A stretch of DNA of 37,928 nucleotides from Actinomycetes bacterium (GCA_023417985.1 JAEZDV010000158.1:1-37928); one strand, 5' to 3'; shown: positions 1 through 7,575, counted from the first letter of the stretch. Notes: generated by a model not told the origin, from the sequence alone. Made by a program: numbers and translations.

Positions 1-58
1 AAACCGGGCCGGGCTGAAACAGGGCAAGAACGGTCGAGCGGTACCGCGGGGTGGACGT

Positions 59-64
59 CATCAT
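59..64 (+). promoter_or_regulatory. Putative -10 element of the AraC-like gene
   Basis: The hexamer CATCAT lies exactly 6 nt before the ATG at 71. This is the spacing expected for a leaderless actinobacterial transcript and recurs at many genes in this window. No convincing ribosome binding site precedes the start. The upstream 58 bases contain nothing else I can name. Confidence 0.35.
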
Positions 65-70
65 TGGTCC

Positions 71-1012
71 ATGTCCACACCCCGGCGCGATCGGTTGCGG
101 GAACTCCTCGATGCGGTGCTCGACGAGAACAACGCCGACCTCGAGCAGATGGCGCAGGGTGCGTACGCGTCACCCTGGCATTTCACCCGCCAATTCGGCC
201 TCGCCACCGGTGAACCCCCGGTCGCGTTGCGCCGGAGAGTGATGCTCGAACGCGCGGCATGGCAACTGAGCAATGGTACGAGGGTCACGGATGCGGCCTT
301 CGACGCCGGCTACAACAGCGTCGAAGGCTTCGGGCGCGCGTTCGCGCGGGCGTACGGGTATCCGCCCGGTGCAACCGCGCGAACCGAACAGGAGGGACAC
401 CGCCGGACGCACTGGTTGCCGGCGCCCAACGGAGTGCATTTCCATCCGCCCATGAATCTCTGGGTCGAGGACGGGACGCCGCCCGTCACCGGAGCTCGAT
501 CCGCGTCGGAGGTCGTCGCCCGCCTCGTGCATCACGACCTCGACGACACGCGTGCGCTGCTCCACCTCGTCCGCGATCTGGATGACGAGGAGTACGAACG
601 TATCCGGTTCCCCGGACTCGTGGTGCTCGAATGGGACGGCCCGGAGGAATCGATCGGGCAGGTTCTCGCGAATCTGGTGTGGACCAAGGAGATATGGCTT
701 TCGTCGATGGCGGGAGCGGATCAGCCGATTCGAGGTGGGCACGACCGGGAGGCACTGATGACCCGGTTCGGCGAGGTCGCACCGCGTTGGGCCGACGCCG
801 TCCGCGACATCGATCGGCGCGGCGCCTGGGGAGACCGGTTGATCGACGCGCTGTGCGATCCCCCGGAGAGTTTCGTACTCGGCGGCGTGATCTCCCATGT
901 CGTCACATTTTCGGCGCATCGACGGCAACTCCTACGGCACATGCTCCGGGCTGCCGGCCGCACCGTCGACCACGGGGATCCTCTCGAATGGCCGATCCCT
1001 CTTCGCCCGTAA
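71..1012 (+). CDS. AraC-family HTH regulator with C-terminal DinB-like domain
   Basis: A 313-residue protein. The N-terminal ~100 residues carry the two helix-turn-helix units of an AraC/XylS DNA-binding domain, visible in the pattern SPWHFTRQF and in AGYNSVEGFGRAFARAYG, where the second recognition helix ends in the family's G-Y-x-P. Unusually, the DNA-binding domain is N-terminal. The remaining ~160 residues resemble a DinB/DUF664-type four-helix bundle, ending in HVVTFSAHRRQLLRHML. It is followed 22 nt later by a DHFR-like reductase gene, an arrangement that suggests co-transcription. Ligand and targets are unknown. DinB-like folds often bind a metal through three histidines, but I cannot assign them confidently here. 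Confidence 0.8.
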   Translation: MSTPRRDRLRELLDAVLDENNADLEQMAQGAYASPWHFTRQFGLATGEPPVALRRRVMLERAAWQLSNGTRVTDAAFDAGYNSVEGFGRAFARAYGYPPGATARTEQEGHRRTHWLPAPNGVHFHPPMNLWVEDGTPPVTGARSASEVVARLVHHDLDDTRALLHLVRDLDDEEYERIRFPGLVVLEWDGPEESIGQVLANLVWTKEIWLSSMAGADQPIRGGHDREALMTRFGEVAPRWADAVRDIDRRGAWGDRLIDALCDPPESFVLGGVISHVVTFSAHRRQLLRHMLRAAGRTVDHGDPLEWPIPLRP

Positions 1013-1034
1013 CCGCACCCGAAAGGACTGCCCG

Positions 1035-1589
1035 ATGACACGCATGACCTATTTCACCGCCAGCACACTCGACGGTTTCCTCGCGACACCCGACGATTCA
1101 CTCGACTGGCTTCTCACCCGGGAGACCGACGACGGGGGCCCGGCGGGATACGGGGAGTTCATCCGGGGCATCGGGGCGATGGTGATGGGCGCGTCCACCT
1201 ACCGCTGGGTGCTGGACCATGAGGGAATCGACAAGTGGGAGTACGACATTCCATGCTGGGTCTTCACCCATCGCGACGACCTTCCGACGGCGAGCGGACC
1301 GAGCGGACCGGGCGACATCCGTTTCACACAGAACGACGTGCGTGAGGTGTTCGCCGAGATGGCCGAGGTGGCGGAAGGGCGGGACCTGTGGATGGTGGGT
1401 GGCGGTGGACTCGCCGGCGAGTTCGCCGAACACGGTCTTCTGCACGAGGTGATCGTGTCCTTCGCGCCGGTGACGATCGGGGCGGGAAAACCTTTGCTGC
1501 CCAGTCACGTCGAGATGCGGTTGCGGGATGTCGGTCGCAACGGAGAGTTCGCCGTCCTTCGCTACGACGTCTTACCCGGCGGGCGGTGA
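1035..1589 (+). CDS. Dihydrofolate reductase family (RibD C-terminal-like) protein
   Basis: A 184-residue protein starting MTRMTYFTAST, a typical first strand followed by the LDGFLA motif of the DHFR/RibD-C superfamily. MVMGASTYRW and DLWMVGGGGLAGEF match the two nucleotide-binding segments, and the GAGKPLLP stretch near the end is standard for this group. An NADPH-dependent reductase role is likely; the substrate is unknown, and such stand-alone proteins are usually not true folate reductases. The ATG at 1035 is chosen because homology begins there; the reading frame is open further upstream but overlaps the preceding gene. The stop codon lies inside the first copy of a 22-bp tandem repeat. 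Confidence 0.82.
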   Translation: MTRMTYFTASTLDGFLATPDDSLDWLLTRETDDGGPAGYGEFIRGIGAMVMGASTYRWVLDHEGIDKWEYDIPCWVFTHRDDLPTASGPSGPGDIRFTQNDVREVFAEMAEVAEGRDLWMVGGGGLAGEFAEHGLLHEVIVSFAPVTIGAGKPLLPSHVEMRLRDVGRNGEFAVLRYDVLPGGR

Positions 1590-1655
1590 CGTGTTGCCCG
1601 GCGGGCGGTGACGTGTTGCCCGGCGGGCGGGTGACCTTTGCCCGGCGGTGAAGAT
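1575..1655. repeat. 22-bp tandem direct repeat, three copies plus a partial
   Basis: A unit beginning CCCGGCGGGC repeats at 1575-1596, 1597-1618 and 1619-1640, with a fourth partial copy from 1641. Copies 1 and 2 are identical; copy 3 differs in its second half. The array starts inside the last codons of the DHFR-like gene and supplies its stop codon. It is followed by a small hairpin (1659-1671). Confidence 0.85.
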
Positions 1656-1658
1656 CCA

Positions 1659-1671
1659 CGGCGCAGCGCCG
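1659..1671. terminator. Small GC hairpin between convergent genes
   Basis: CGGCG-CAG-CGCCG forms a 5-bp stem between the DHFR-like gene and the convergent DUF6328 gene. It lacks a T tract, so the terminator role is tentative. Confidence 0.3.
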
Positions 1672-1681
1672 GGCCCGTTGT

Positions 1682-2284
1682 TCAGGGGGCGTCGAAGGGG
1701 CTGTGAGCCCGGGAGTGGATACGGAACCACCACGGGTACAACCCCCACGCGAGAGCGAACAGCCCCGTGGTCACCGCTCCGACGACGAGCGCGACCGTGG
1801 CGCCGAGCATGATCCCCACTACCAGGACGACCGCGCCGATGAGGGCGATGCCGAGGAAGACGATGCCGGCGAGTGTGAATCGGTGTGCGGTCGCGACGAG
1901 TCGCGGGAGTTGGCCACGCCGGAAGAGGAGACGATGCATGACGACGGGCGCGACGAGAAAGACGGTCGCGCAGACCGAGCCGAGCAACGTCACCAGGTAG
2001 ACGCCGCGCTGGTAGGTGGACAACTCCTCGAATCGTTCCTGGAACGGGAGCGTGAGCAGGAATCCGGTCAGGACCTGAACGCCCGTCTGCACGACCCGGA
2101 GTTCCTGGAGCAGGCTCGACCAGTTCCGGTCCAGACCTTCGAGCGGCGTCTCGTGGCGACCACCCCAATTGCCCGACGTGTCGTCGTCGGGATCCTCACC
2201 GGAGCCGGACGAGCCACGACCGGTGTCGCCCGGGGTGCTCACGGCACGACCCGGGAGGTCGCCGGGTGCAGGCAATACATACAT
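1682..2284 (-). CDS. DUF6328 family integral membrane protein
   Basis: A 200-residue protein with a hydrophilic, acidic N-terminus (~60 residues), then a conserved cytoplasmic motif around LLQELRVVQTGVQVLTGFLL leading into four predicted transmembrane segments (roughly residues 70-85, 97-118, 135-155 and 160-180). The family is widespread in actinobacteria and has no known function. The ATG at 2284 is used, but a GTG at 2242 is an alternative, because the first codons overlap a TATGTAT stretch that could itself be a promoter. It is divergent from the small membrane protein at 2372 and may share regulatory DNA with it. Confidence 0.7.
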   Translation of the reverse strand: MYVLPAPGDLPGRAVSTPGDTGRGSSGSGEDPDDDTSGNWGGRHETPLEGLDRNWSSLLQELRVVQTGVQVLTGFLLTLPFQERFEELSTYQRGVYLVTLLGSVCATVFLVAPVVMHRLLFRRGQLPRLVATAHRFTLAGIVFLGIALIGAVVLVVGIMLGATVALVVGAVTTGLFALAWGLYPWWFRIHSRAHSPFDAP

Positions 2285-2300
2285 CCGTATGGTGCCACCT

Positions 2301-2316
2301 TGTGACGGAGCTCACC
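2301..2316. promoter_or_regulatory. CRP/GlxR-like palindrome overlapping a promoter
   Basis: TGTGA-CGGAGC-TCACC matches the CRP/GlxR consensus TGTGA-N6-TCACA at 9 of 10 fixed positions. It overlaps the predicted -35 (TTGTGA, 2300-2305) of the promoter TTGTGA-17-TACCGT (-10 at 2323-2328) driving the 73-aa protein. About one 9/10 match is expected by chance in a window this size, so the promoter position is the main support. Confidence 0.4.
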
Positions 2317-2371
2317 CGCGGGTACCGTCGGCGGCAACGGAAGACGCCCCTCGCCGGGAAGGAGACCTGCC

Positions 2372-2593
2372 GTGAAGCTCAACCTCTTCGTCGCCTGGGT
2401 CGGATACGGACTGGTTCTGGTCGCCATACTGATGATCGCTTTGGCGCTGGTCGCGGCGGGAACCGGACACGAAGCGGGAGCACTGGCCAGTGCCGTCGCC
2501 GTGTTCGTGGCTCTGGCGCTGGCCGTCGGCATGATCGCCGGGACCATCCGCCGGGACCACAGGAAACACCTCGACACGCCACACATCTTCTGA
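2372..2593 (+). CDS. Small two-helix membrane protein, function unknown
   Basis: A 73-residue protein starting at GTG 2372, 7 nt after the ribosome binding site AAGGAG (2359-2364). Two hydrophobic segments (about residues 7-29 and 37-58) flank a short Gly/His/Glu-containing loop, and the tail RRDHRKHLD is basic. I do not recognise a family with certainty. The well-formed promoter, strong ribosome binding site and clean terminator argue that it is a real gene. Confidence 0.7.
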   Translation: MKLNLFVAWVGYGLVLVAILMIALALVAAGTGHEAGALASAVAVFVALALAVGMIAGTIRRDHRKHLDTPHIF

Positions 2594-2603
2594 CCGACGA
2601 CAG

Positions 2604-2632
2604 CTCGCGGGAGCCGCTCAGGCTTCCGCGAG
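2604..2632. terminator. Bidirectional hairpin terminator
   Basis: CTCGCGG pairs with CCGCGAG and the inner AGCC pairs with GGCT around a 5-nt loop, with one opposed mismatch. It sits between the convergent small membrane gene and PPK2, and includes the last codons and stop of PPK2. Confidence 0.6.
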
Positions 2633-3478
2633 TCGCCGTTTCTCCACTTCGATGTCGAATGTCGGGGCGGGCCAGTCCAGATCGAGCCCCTCGAACGCGT
2701 CGATGAGCAACTCGGTGACCGCGATGCGGCTGTACCACTTGCGGTCGCACGGAATGACGTACCACGGCGCGTTCTCGGTGTTCGTCTTGTCGATCATGTC
2801 CTGGTAGGCATCCTGGTACTGCGGCCACAGCGCACGCTCGGACACGTCCGTCGGATCGTACTTCCAGTACTTGTCGCGGCGCTCGAGCCGCTCGGCGAGC
2901 CGCTTCTTCTGTTCGTCGAGCGAGACGAACATCGCGACCTTCACAACGGTGGTTCCCGCCGCGAGGATTTCGCGCTCGAACTGGTTGATCTCGTCGTACC
3001 GCCTGCGCCAGACGTTCTCGGGGACGAGGGACCGCACGCGGGCGACGAGCACGTCTTCGTAATGAGACCGGTCGAAGACGCCGAGCTGGCCCCCGCGGGG
3101 GAGGGCTTTGACGATGCGCCACAGGAAGTGGTGGCGCTTCTCCTCGTCGGTGGGGACTCCGAAGGCGGTGTGATCGACTCCCTGCGGATCGACGTGACCG
3201 ATCACGTGACGCACCATCCCGCCCTTGCCGGCGGTGTCCATGCCCTGGAGGATCAGCAACACCGATCTGGAGTCGCCGGTCCGGCCGTTGGCGAACAGCT
3301 TCCCCTGCAGGTCGGACAGGACGGCACCGCGCTCCTCGAGCAGTCGTTCCGCGAGAGCCTTGTCGCCGTCGAAACCCGGCGTGCTGTTGGTGTCGAGCTT
3401 CGCGACCCGGGTATCGGGGCCCGCCCGCAGCGCCTCGACAACCGGAGTGTGCCAGGGCGCTTCGTTTTTCGATCCCAT
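2618..3478 (-). CDS. ppk2: Polyphosphate kinase 2 (PPK2) family, class III-like
   Basis: A 286-residue cytoplasmic enzyme expected to transfer phosphate between polyphosphate and nucleotides. The Walker A-type motif GMDTAGKGG is near residue 75 and the Walker B/lid region FDRSHYEDVLVARVR near residue 140. The HYEDVLVxRV version, rather than SWYNRAGVE, is what I associate with class III PPK2 enzymes, which can phosphorylate both AMP and ADP; this subclass call is an inference. Later markers DKYWKYDPTD and WYVIPCDRKWYSR are typical of the family. The ATG at 3478 is preferred over one six codons upstream because homology starts at MGSKNE. The DUF4873 gene lies 27 nt upstream on the same strand. 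Confidence 0.9.
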   Translation of the reverse strand: MGSKNEAPWHTPVVEALRAGPDTRVAKLDTNSTPGFDGDKALAERLLEERGAVLSDLQGKLFANGRTGDSRSVLLILQGMDTAGKGGMVRHVIGHVDPQGVDHTAFGVPTDEEKRHHFLWRIVKALPRGGQLGVFDRSHYEDVLVARVRSLVPENVWRRRYDEINQFEREILAAGTTVVKVAMFVSLDEQKKRLAERLERRDKYWKYDPTDVSERALWPQYQDAYQDMIDKTNTENAPWYVIPCDRKWYSRIAVTELLIDAFEGLDLDWPAPTFDIEVEKRRLAEA

Positions 3479-3505
3479 GCGACGAGCCTGCCACACGGGA
3501 ACCGA

Positions 3506-3835
3506 TCAAGCGGGATGCTCTCCGTACGGGGGCCGGGAGATTCCGTCGACCATGTGGCTGCCCCACAGGTCGGTTTCGGTGATGCGCGCGAGGGCGGGTT
3601 CGTCGGATCCGGGCACCGCGATGGTCACCTCGGTGCCGGGAGAGAGGTCGATGCCGGGTGGCAGCGAGCCGGAGAGATTCCGTAGCCGGCCGCGCCACAC
3701 GTGGCGGCCGCGCAGGGGGTCGAACCGGCCGGACAGTTGCACGTCGACGGTTGCGTGCTCGTCGCGCACGGTGATGTCGGCGGGGCCGCGGTAGCCCGCG
3801 TCGTGGGCGGGGTGGTCGGAGTCGAGCTCGGGCAT
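3506..3835 (-). CDS. DUF4873 domain protein
   Basis: A 109-residue soluble protein covering the whole DUF4873 domain: GYRGPADITV near the start, VDVQLSGRFDPLRGRHVWRGR in the middle, and a C-terminal segment ITETDLWGSHMVDGISRPPY. In other actinobacteria this domain is often fused to flavin monooxygenases; here it stands alone. Function is unknown. Its ATG is 6 nt downstream of a TATAGT -10, so the mRNA is probably leaderless. PPK2 follows after 27 nt and is likely co-transcribed. Confidence 0.75.
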   Translation of the reverse strand: MPELDSDHPAHDAGYRGPADITVRDEHATVDVQLSGRFDPLRGRHVWRGRLRNLSGSLPPGIDLSPGTEVTIAVPGSDEPALARITETDLWGSHMVDGISRPPYGEHPA

Positions 3836-3841
3836 ATCCGG

Positions 3842-3870
3842 ACTATACGTGCAACTGTCGGTAACAGTAA
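3842..3870 (-). promoter_or_regulatory. Promoter of the DUF4873-ppk2 unit with overlapping inverted repeat
   Basis: Read on the minus strand, TTACTG (3870-3865), a 17-nt spacer and TATAGT (3847-3842) precede the ATG by 6 nt. The inverted repeat ACTGT-CGGTA-ACAGT (3854-3868) overlaps the -35 and is a candidate operator. Confidence 0.5.
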
Positions 3871-3873
3871 AGG

Positions 3874-3890
3874 CCTCTACCGGTTAGAGG
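3874..3890. terminator. Hairpin downstream of the TetR gene
   Basis: CCTCTA-CCGGT-TAGAGG is a 6-bp stem with a 5-nt loop, placed just beyond the TetR stop codon and upstream of the DUF4873 promoter. It could end TetR transcription or be an operator. Confidence 0.4.
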
Positions 3891-3905
3891 GGATGCCTTG
3901 CCGGG

Positions 3906-4634
3906 TCACTCGGGCAGCAACGGATGCGGCTGGGACTTGAACCTTTTCGGAGATCCGGCGACGGCGGCGATACCCGTGATGCCGCCCCACACCATCATCG
4001 TGAGGTAGTCGATGAGGTCCTCGGCGGTCATCGATTTGTTCGAGATCCACCAGTGGGTGGCGAGCTGGATCGAACCGACGATGCCGTACGCCCAGGGCAC
4101 CGACCCGCCCGAGTCCATCTCCAGCAGGCGAAGCCGTTCCCCCAGAACCGTTGCGACCAGTTCGGCGATCATCCGTTCGGAGTCCGCGACGACGTCCCGG
4201 CTCGCCGACGAACTGTTGGACATCACGTACAGATACACTTCCGGATCCGTGCCGACCGTCTCGACGTAAGCCGAGATGGCGACCCGGGTGAGTGCGTACT
4301 CGTCGAGATCCTCGGCGACCGCGGCGTAGATCCGCGGGGCGAGAATCGTCTCGACATAGCGCATCATGGTCGCGCTCGTGAGGTCGTTCTTGTCGGTGAA
4401 GTATCGGTACAACACGGTTTTGGAGACGCCGATCTCGGTCGCGATCTCGTCCATGCCGATGTCGTGCCCGCGCGCACGGATCGCGTTGATCGTGCCGTCC
4501 ACGAGTTCCTCGCGCCGGGCGATCTTGTGCTCGTGCCAGCGGCGTTTGCGGCCGTCCTGCTTCGTCGGTAGGTCCTCGGGGGTGCGTGAGGGCGAAGGCG
4601 TCTGGGGCAGGTTGCTTGACACTGTGCGGCACAT
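3906..4634 (-). CDS. TetR-family regulator, positional counterpart of MadR (Rv0472c)
   Basis: A 242-residue protein with a hydrophilic N-terminal extension of ~40 residues, then the TetR DNA-binding domain with the pattern GMDEIATEIGVSKTVLYRYFTDKNDL. The C-terminal ligand domain is typically helical and includes WAYGIVGSIQLATHWW. It is divergent from a DUF445 gene and next to XRE and HbhA genes, the same order I recall for Rv0472c (MadR, the acyl-CoA-responsive regulator of mycolate desaturation) in M. tuberculosis. Orthology is inferred from order and general fit, not from an alignment. ATG 4634 is used; a GTG four codons later is possible. A TAGACT -10 lies 22 nt upstream. Confidence 0.8.
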   Translation of the reverse strand: MCRTVSSNLPQTPSPSRTPEDLPTKQDGRKRRWHEHKIARREELVDGTINAIRARGHDIGMDEIATEIGVSKTVLYRYFTDKNDLTSATMMRYVETILAPRIYAAVAEDLDEYALTRVAISAYVETVGTDPEVYLYVMSNSSSASRDVVADSERMIAELVATVLGERLRLLEMDSGGSVPWAYGIVGSIQLATHWWISNKSMTAEDLIDYLTMMVWGGITGIAAVAGSPKRFKSQPHPLLPE

Positions 4635-4747
4635 CCGTTCGGTCGATCGTCGGCTCAGTCTACGGTGGCAGCTTCGTGCGTACCGGGCATGCGCCGCGCT
4701 TCCGCGCCCGCATCCGGGAACTTGGGCACAATCGAGGGGTGCAGTTC

Positions 4748-6001
4748 ATGAATATCGAGGATGACGTCAAACGCCGCGACCTCCGCCGGATGAAGGCGGT
4801 CGCAACCGGGTTCCTGATCGTGGCCGCCGTCATCTACCTGTTCTGTCGGTGGCAGGAGACGCGCGGCGCGGGCCCGTGGGTGGGTTACGTGCGCGCGGCC
4901 TCGGAAGCCGGCATGGTCGGTGCGCTCGCGGACTGGTTCGCCGTGACCGCCCTGTTCCGGCATCCCCTGGGCATCCCGGTCCCGCACACCGCGATCATCA
5001 AGAAGAAGAAGGATCAGCTCGGTTCGAGTCTGAGTTCGTTCGTCGGAACCAACTTTCTGGCGCCCGAGGTCGTCTCGACGAAGGTGGAGTCTGCCGGGAT
5101 CCCGCTGCGCGTCGGGACGTGGATGGCCGAACCGGTACATGCGGAACGCGTCGCCAAGGAGACTTCGACGGTGTTGCGCGGAGTCGTCGGCATCCTCCGC
5201 GAGGATGACATCCAGCAGATCATCGACAACACGATCGTGAAGCGGATCGCGGAGCCCGAATGGGGACCCCCGCTCGGTCGTGTGCTCTCCGAACTGATCG
5301 ACGAGAACCGGCACCTTCCGTTGGTCGACATGCTGGCCGAACGGGCCCACCAGTGGGCGTTGGGGAGTCAGGAGACTATCGACCGGGTCATCAGCCGGGA
5401 TTCGCCGTCGTGGTCGCCGAAGTTCGTCGACCTCCTGCTGGGGGAGCGGATCCACCGTGAACTCGTCGAGTTCACGTGGAAGGTCCGATCCAACCCGGAT
5501 CACGAAGTTCGGTTGGCGGTCAACAAATTCCTCGCCGACTATGCGCGCGATCTGCAGAGCGATCCGGTGACGATCGCGAAGGCCGAGAAGGTCAAAGCCG
5601 AGATCATGGGCCGCGACGAGGTGACGCAGCTCGCGGGCGCAACGTGGCGCACGGCCAAGCGGATGATCCTCGATTCCGTCGACGATCCGCACAGCACGCT
5701 GCGCACCAAGGTGGCCGAGAACGTCATGGCCTTCGGCTTGCGGTTGCGCGAAGACCGCGAGCTGAGAGCGAAGGTCGACGGGTGGTTGCTCGACGCGGTG
5801 CGTTTCGTCGCCTCGAACTATGCCGACGAGATCACGTCGGTGATCCGGGAGACCGTCGAACGGTGGGATGCCGAAGAGGCGAGCCGCAAGATCGAACTCG
5901 CGGTGGGCCGGGATCTGCAGTTCATCCGGATCAACGGCACCGTGGTGGGATCCCTCGCGGGCCTGGCCATTTACACCATTTCGGAGTTTTTGTTCGCGTG
6001 A
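4748..6001 (+). CDS. DUF445 family membrane-anchored protein
   Basis: A 417-residue protein of the DUF445 (YjiN-like) family. One hydrophobic segment at about residues 18-36 is followed by the family signature around EAGMVGALADWFAVTALFR and HPLGIPVPHTAIIKKKKDQLG. A long helical, amphipathic middle region follows, then a C-terminal hydrophobic segment GTVVGSLAGLAIYTISEF that may return to the membrane. Function is unknown. ATG 4748 has a GAGGGG ribosome binding site (4734-4739). An in-frame GTG at 4739 lies 6 nt after a CACAAT hexamer (4727-4732) and would be the start if the mRNA is leaderless. It matches the position of Rv0473. Confidence 0.8.
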   Translation: MNIEDDVKRRDLRRMKAVATGFLIVAAVIYLFCRWQETRGAGPWVGYVRAASEAGMVGALADWFAVTALFRHPLGIPVPHTAIIKKKKDQLGSSLSSFVGTNFLAPEVVSTKVESAGIPLRVGTWMAEPVHAERVAKETSTVLRGVVGILREDDIQQIIDNTIVKRIAEPEWGPPLGRVLSELIDENRHLPLVDMLAERAHQWALGSQETIDRVISRDSPSWSPKFVDLLLGERIHRELVEFTWKVRSNPDHEVRLAVNKFLADYARDLQSDPVTIAKAEKVKAEIMGRDEVTQLAGATWRTAKRMILDSVDDPHSTLRTKVAENVMAFGLRLREDRELRAKVDGWLLDAVRFVASNYADEITSVIRETVERWDAEEASRKIELAVGRDLQFIRINGTVVGSLAGLAIYTISEFLFA

Positions 6002-6012
6002 TGCCGATCACA

Positions 6013-6042
6013 TGCTAGCAGAGTGCTTGCTATAGCTAGCAC
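6013..6042. promoter_or_regulatory. Palindromic operator overlapping the -10 of the XRE regulator
   Basis: GTGCTTGCTATAGCTAGCAC (6023-6042) is a 20-bp palindrome with a single mismatched pair. TATAGC (6031-6036), preceded by TGC as in an extended -10, lies at its centre, and the GTG start is at 6045. A second short palindrome, TGCTAGCA, sits at 6013-6020. The arrangement suggests repression, plausibly autoregulation by the XRE protein. Confidence 0.6.
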
Positions 6043-6044
6043 CC

Positions 6045-6599
6045 GTGCGTAGCGTGAGGGATGTGCCCACCGATCAAGGCCGAGACGACCCCGCATCGGG
6101 TCCTGCACACAGCGAGGACCCGAGCGACCTGTCAGGCACCGGCAGTGATGCCGGTGGCAACGGCGGACCGGGAGATATCGCGGCTCGCGTGGTGAATTCT
6201 GCTGCGCAGGACATCGGAAGCTTCATTCGGGCGCAGCGAGAAGGGGCGCAGGTCTCGCTTCGGCAGTTGTCGAAGCTCGCCGGCGTCAGCAACCCGTACC
6301 TGAGTCAGATCGAGCGTGGCTTGCGCAAACCTTCTGCGGAAGTGCTTGCGCAGATTGCAAAAGGACTCCGGTTGTCGGCGGAGGTGCTCTACGTACAGGC
6401 AGGGATTCTCGAAGACCGGCCGCAGAGCGCCTTCCGGGATGCGCTGCTCGGAGATCCCGTACTGACCGAGCGGCAGAGACAGGTTCTGTTCGACATCTAC
6501 GACTCGTTCTGCCGTGAGAACCAGGCGGCTCTCACCGAGACGGCATCAGACGCCGGGAGCGACATCCGGCACCAGACAGACTTCGACGAGGAGAACTGA
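6045..6599 (+). CDS. XRE-family helix-turn-helix regulator (Rv0474-like)
   Basis: A 184-residue protein. About 50 disordered, Asp/Gly/Pro-rich residues precede the HTH_3 domain: QDIGSFIRAQREGAQVSLRQ, then LAGVSNPYLSQIERGLRKPS, with the recognition helix NPYLSQIERG. A short helical C-terminal region (LTERQRQVLFDIYDSF) follows. It matches my recollection of Rv0474, described as a copper-responsive DNA-binding protein; whether that applies here is unknown. GTG 6045 fits a leaderless start 8 nt after the TATAGC hexamer. The HbhA gene begins 1 nt after its stop codon, so the two are probably co-transcribed. Confidence 0.85.
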   Translation: MRSVRDVPTDQGRDDPASGPAHSEDPSDLSGTGSDAGGNGGPGDIAARVVNSAAQDIGSFIRAQREGAQVSLRQLSKLAGVSNPYLSQIERGLRKPSAEVLAQIAKGLRLSAEVLYVQAGILEDRPQSAFRDALLGDPVLTERQRQVLFDIYDSFCRENQAALTETASDAGSDIRHQTDFDEEN

Positions 6600-6600
6600 C

Positions 6601-7488
6601 ATGACCGATCCGAATGCAGCAATCCGTACCTCCCTGTTCGCCGCCGTCGGCGCGGGCGATGCCGTGGTGCACGCCGTGGCAGACGTCGTCGCGCAGGTTC
6701 GTGAGCGCGCAGAGAACGCACAGGGCGACGTGAACGATCGCGTCGGAACCGCACGCGACAAGCTCAGCGCGCTTCCCGCCGACCTGACGGAGACCGTGGA
6801 GTCGCTCCGTGAGCGTCTCGCGGGACTGCCCTCCGAGCTTCCCGAGGACATCGCAGAACTGCGTGAGCGGTTCACCGCCGACGAGCTGCGCAGCGTCGCC
6901 GAGGCATACCTCAAGGTGGCATCCGACCTGTACACCGCGCTCGCAGAGCGAGGCGAACAGACCATCGAGCGGCTCCGCAAGCAGCCCGCCGTGGAAGAAG
7001 GACTCGGCCGGGCCGAGGCAGCGTTCGGTGACGCCGTCGAGCTCACCGAAGAGACGCTGGGGACCGTCGCCCGGCAGACCCGTGCCGTCGGCGAGCAGGC
7101 CGCCAAGCTTGCCGGCCTTGCGGCCGGCCGGATCGCCGACACCAGTGAGGGCGTGGGCGAGGCGATCTCCGACGCCGGTGACGAGGCCGCACTGCGGATG
7201 CTCGAACTCGGAGATCAGGCGCGCGACGCCGGCTCCGAAGCGGCCGACCGCGTGGACACCGCCAAGTCCGATGTGGCCAAGGCCGCCGGCGATGTCGCCG
7301 AGTCGGTCGAGGCCACGGTGACGCCCACCCCGCCGGTCACCAAGACGCCGGAAACCAAGACGCCGGCCAAGAAGGCTCCGGCGAAGCCGGCCGCGAAGAC
7401 TCCGGCCCAGGCTGCCGCCAAGGCACCCGCTCGTGCCGCCAAGGCACCCGCCAAGAAGGCTGCGCCCCGCAAGTCCAGCGGTTCCTGA
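6601..7488 (+). CDS. hbhA: Heparin-binding haemagglutinin (HbhA)-like protein
   Basis: A 295-residue protein. The N-terminal ~30 residues contain a hydrophobic stretch (FAAVGAGDAVVHAVADVVAQ), followed by a long Ala/Glu/Arg-rich coiled coil (about residues 30-240) with alanine heptads like those of apolipoproteins. The last ~50 residues are a Lys/Ala/Pro/Thr tail with repeated KAPAK/KTPAK units, the heparin-binding signature of mycobacterial HbhA. It is longer than the M. tuberculosis protein (199 residues as I recall). In mycobacteria HbhA binds sulfated glycans and is also tied to lipid inclusions; either role is possible here. The ribosome binding site GAGGAG precedes ATG 6601. The stop is followed by a strong hairpin. 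Confidence 0.85.
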   Translation: MTDPNAAIRTSLFAAVGAGDAVVHAVADVVAQVRERAENAQGDVNDRVGTARDKLSALPADLTETVESLRERLAGLPSELPEDIAELRERFTADELRSVAEAYLKVASDLYTALAERGEQTIERLRKQPAVEEGLGRAEAAFGDAVELTEETLGTVARQTRAVGEQAAKLAGLAAGRIADTSEGVGEAISDAGDEAALRMLELGDQARDAGSEAADRVDTAKSDVAKAAGDVAESVEATVTPTPPVTKTPETKTPAKKAPAKPAAKTPAQAAAKAPARAAKAPAKKAAPRKSSGS

Positions 7489-7493
7489 GGTAC

Positions 7494-7512
7494 CGCCCGT
7501 CACTTTCGGGCG
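7494..7512 (+). terminator. First hairpin after hbhA
   Basis: CGCCCG-TCACTTT-CGGGCG, a 6-bp stem immediately after the hbhA stop codon, with no T tract. It lies upstream of a stronger hairpin. Confidence 0.4.
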
Positions 7513-7524
7513 CAGGCATTGTCG

Positions 7525-7558
7525 ACCGGCTCCCGCGCCACTTGGCGTGGGAGCCGGT
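7525..7558 (+). terminator. Strong hairpin after hbhA, overlapping the next promoter
   Basis: A near-perfect stem of about 15 bp (ACCGGCTCCC... pairing with ...GGGAGCCGGT, one G-T wobble) with a 2-4 nt loop. Its 3' arm contains TTGGCG (7542-7547), which is spaced 16 nt from TAGACT (7564-7569), the -10 of the DUF2516 gene. One sequence therefore seems to end one transcript and start the next. Confidence 0.65.
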
Positions 7559-7569
7559 TCTCGTAGACT
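7542..7569 (+). promoter_or_regulatory. Promoter of the DUF2516 gene
   Basis: TTGGCG-16-TAGACT, with the GTG start at 7576 only 6 nt after the -10. This predicts a leaderless mRNA. Confidence 0.5.
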
Positions 7570-7575
7570 GGGGGA

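Noticed and set aside
1575..1655. Short regular repeats, considered as CRISPR
   Set aside because: The units are directly adjacent with no spacers, and no cas genes are in the window.
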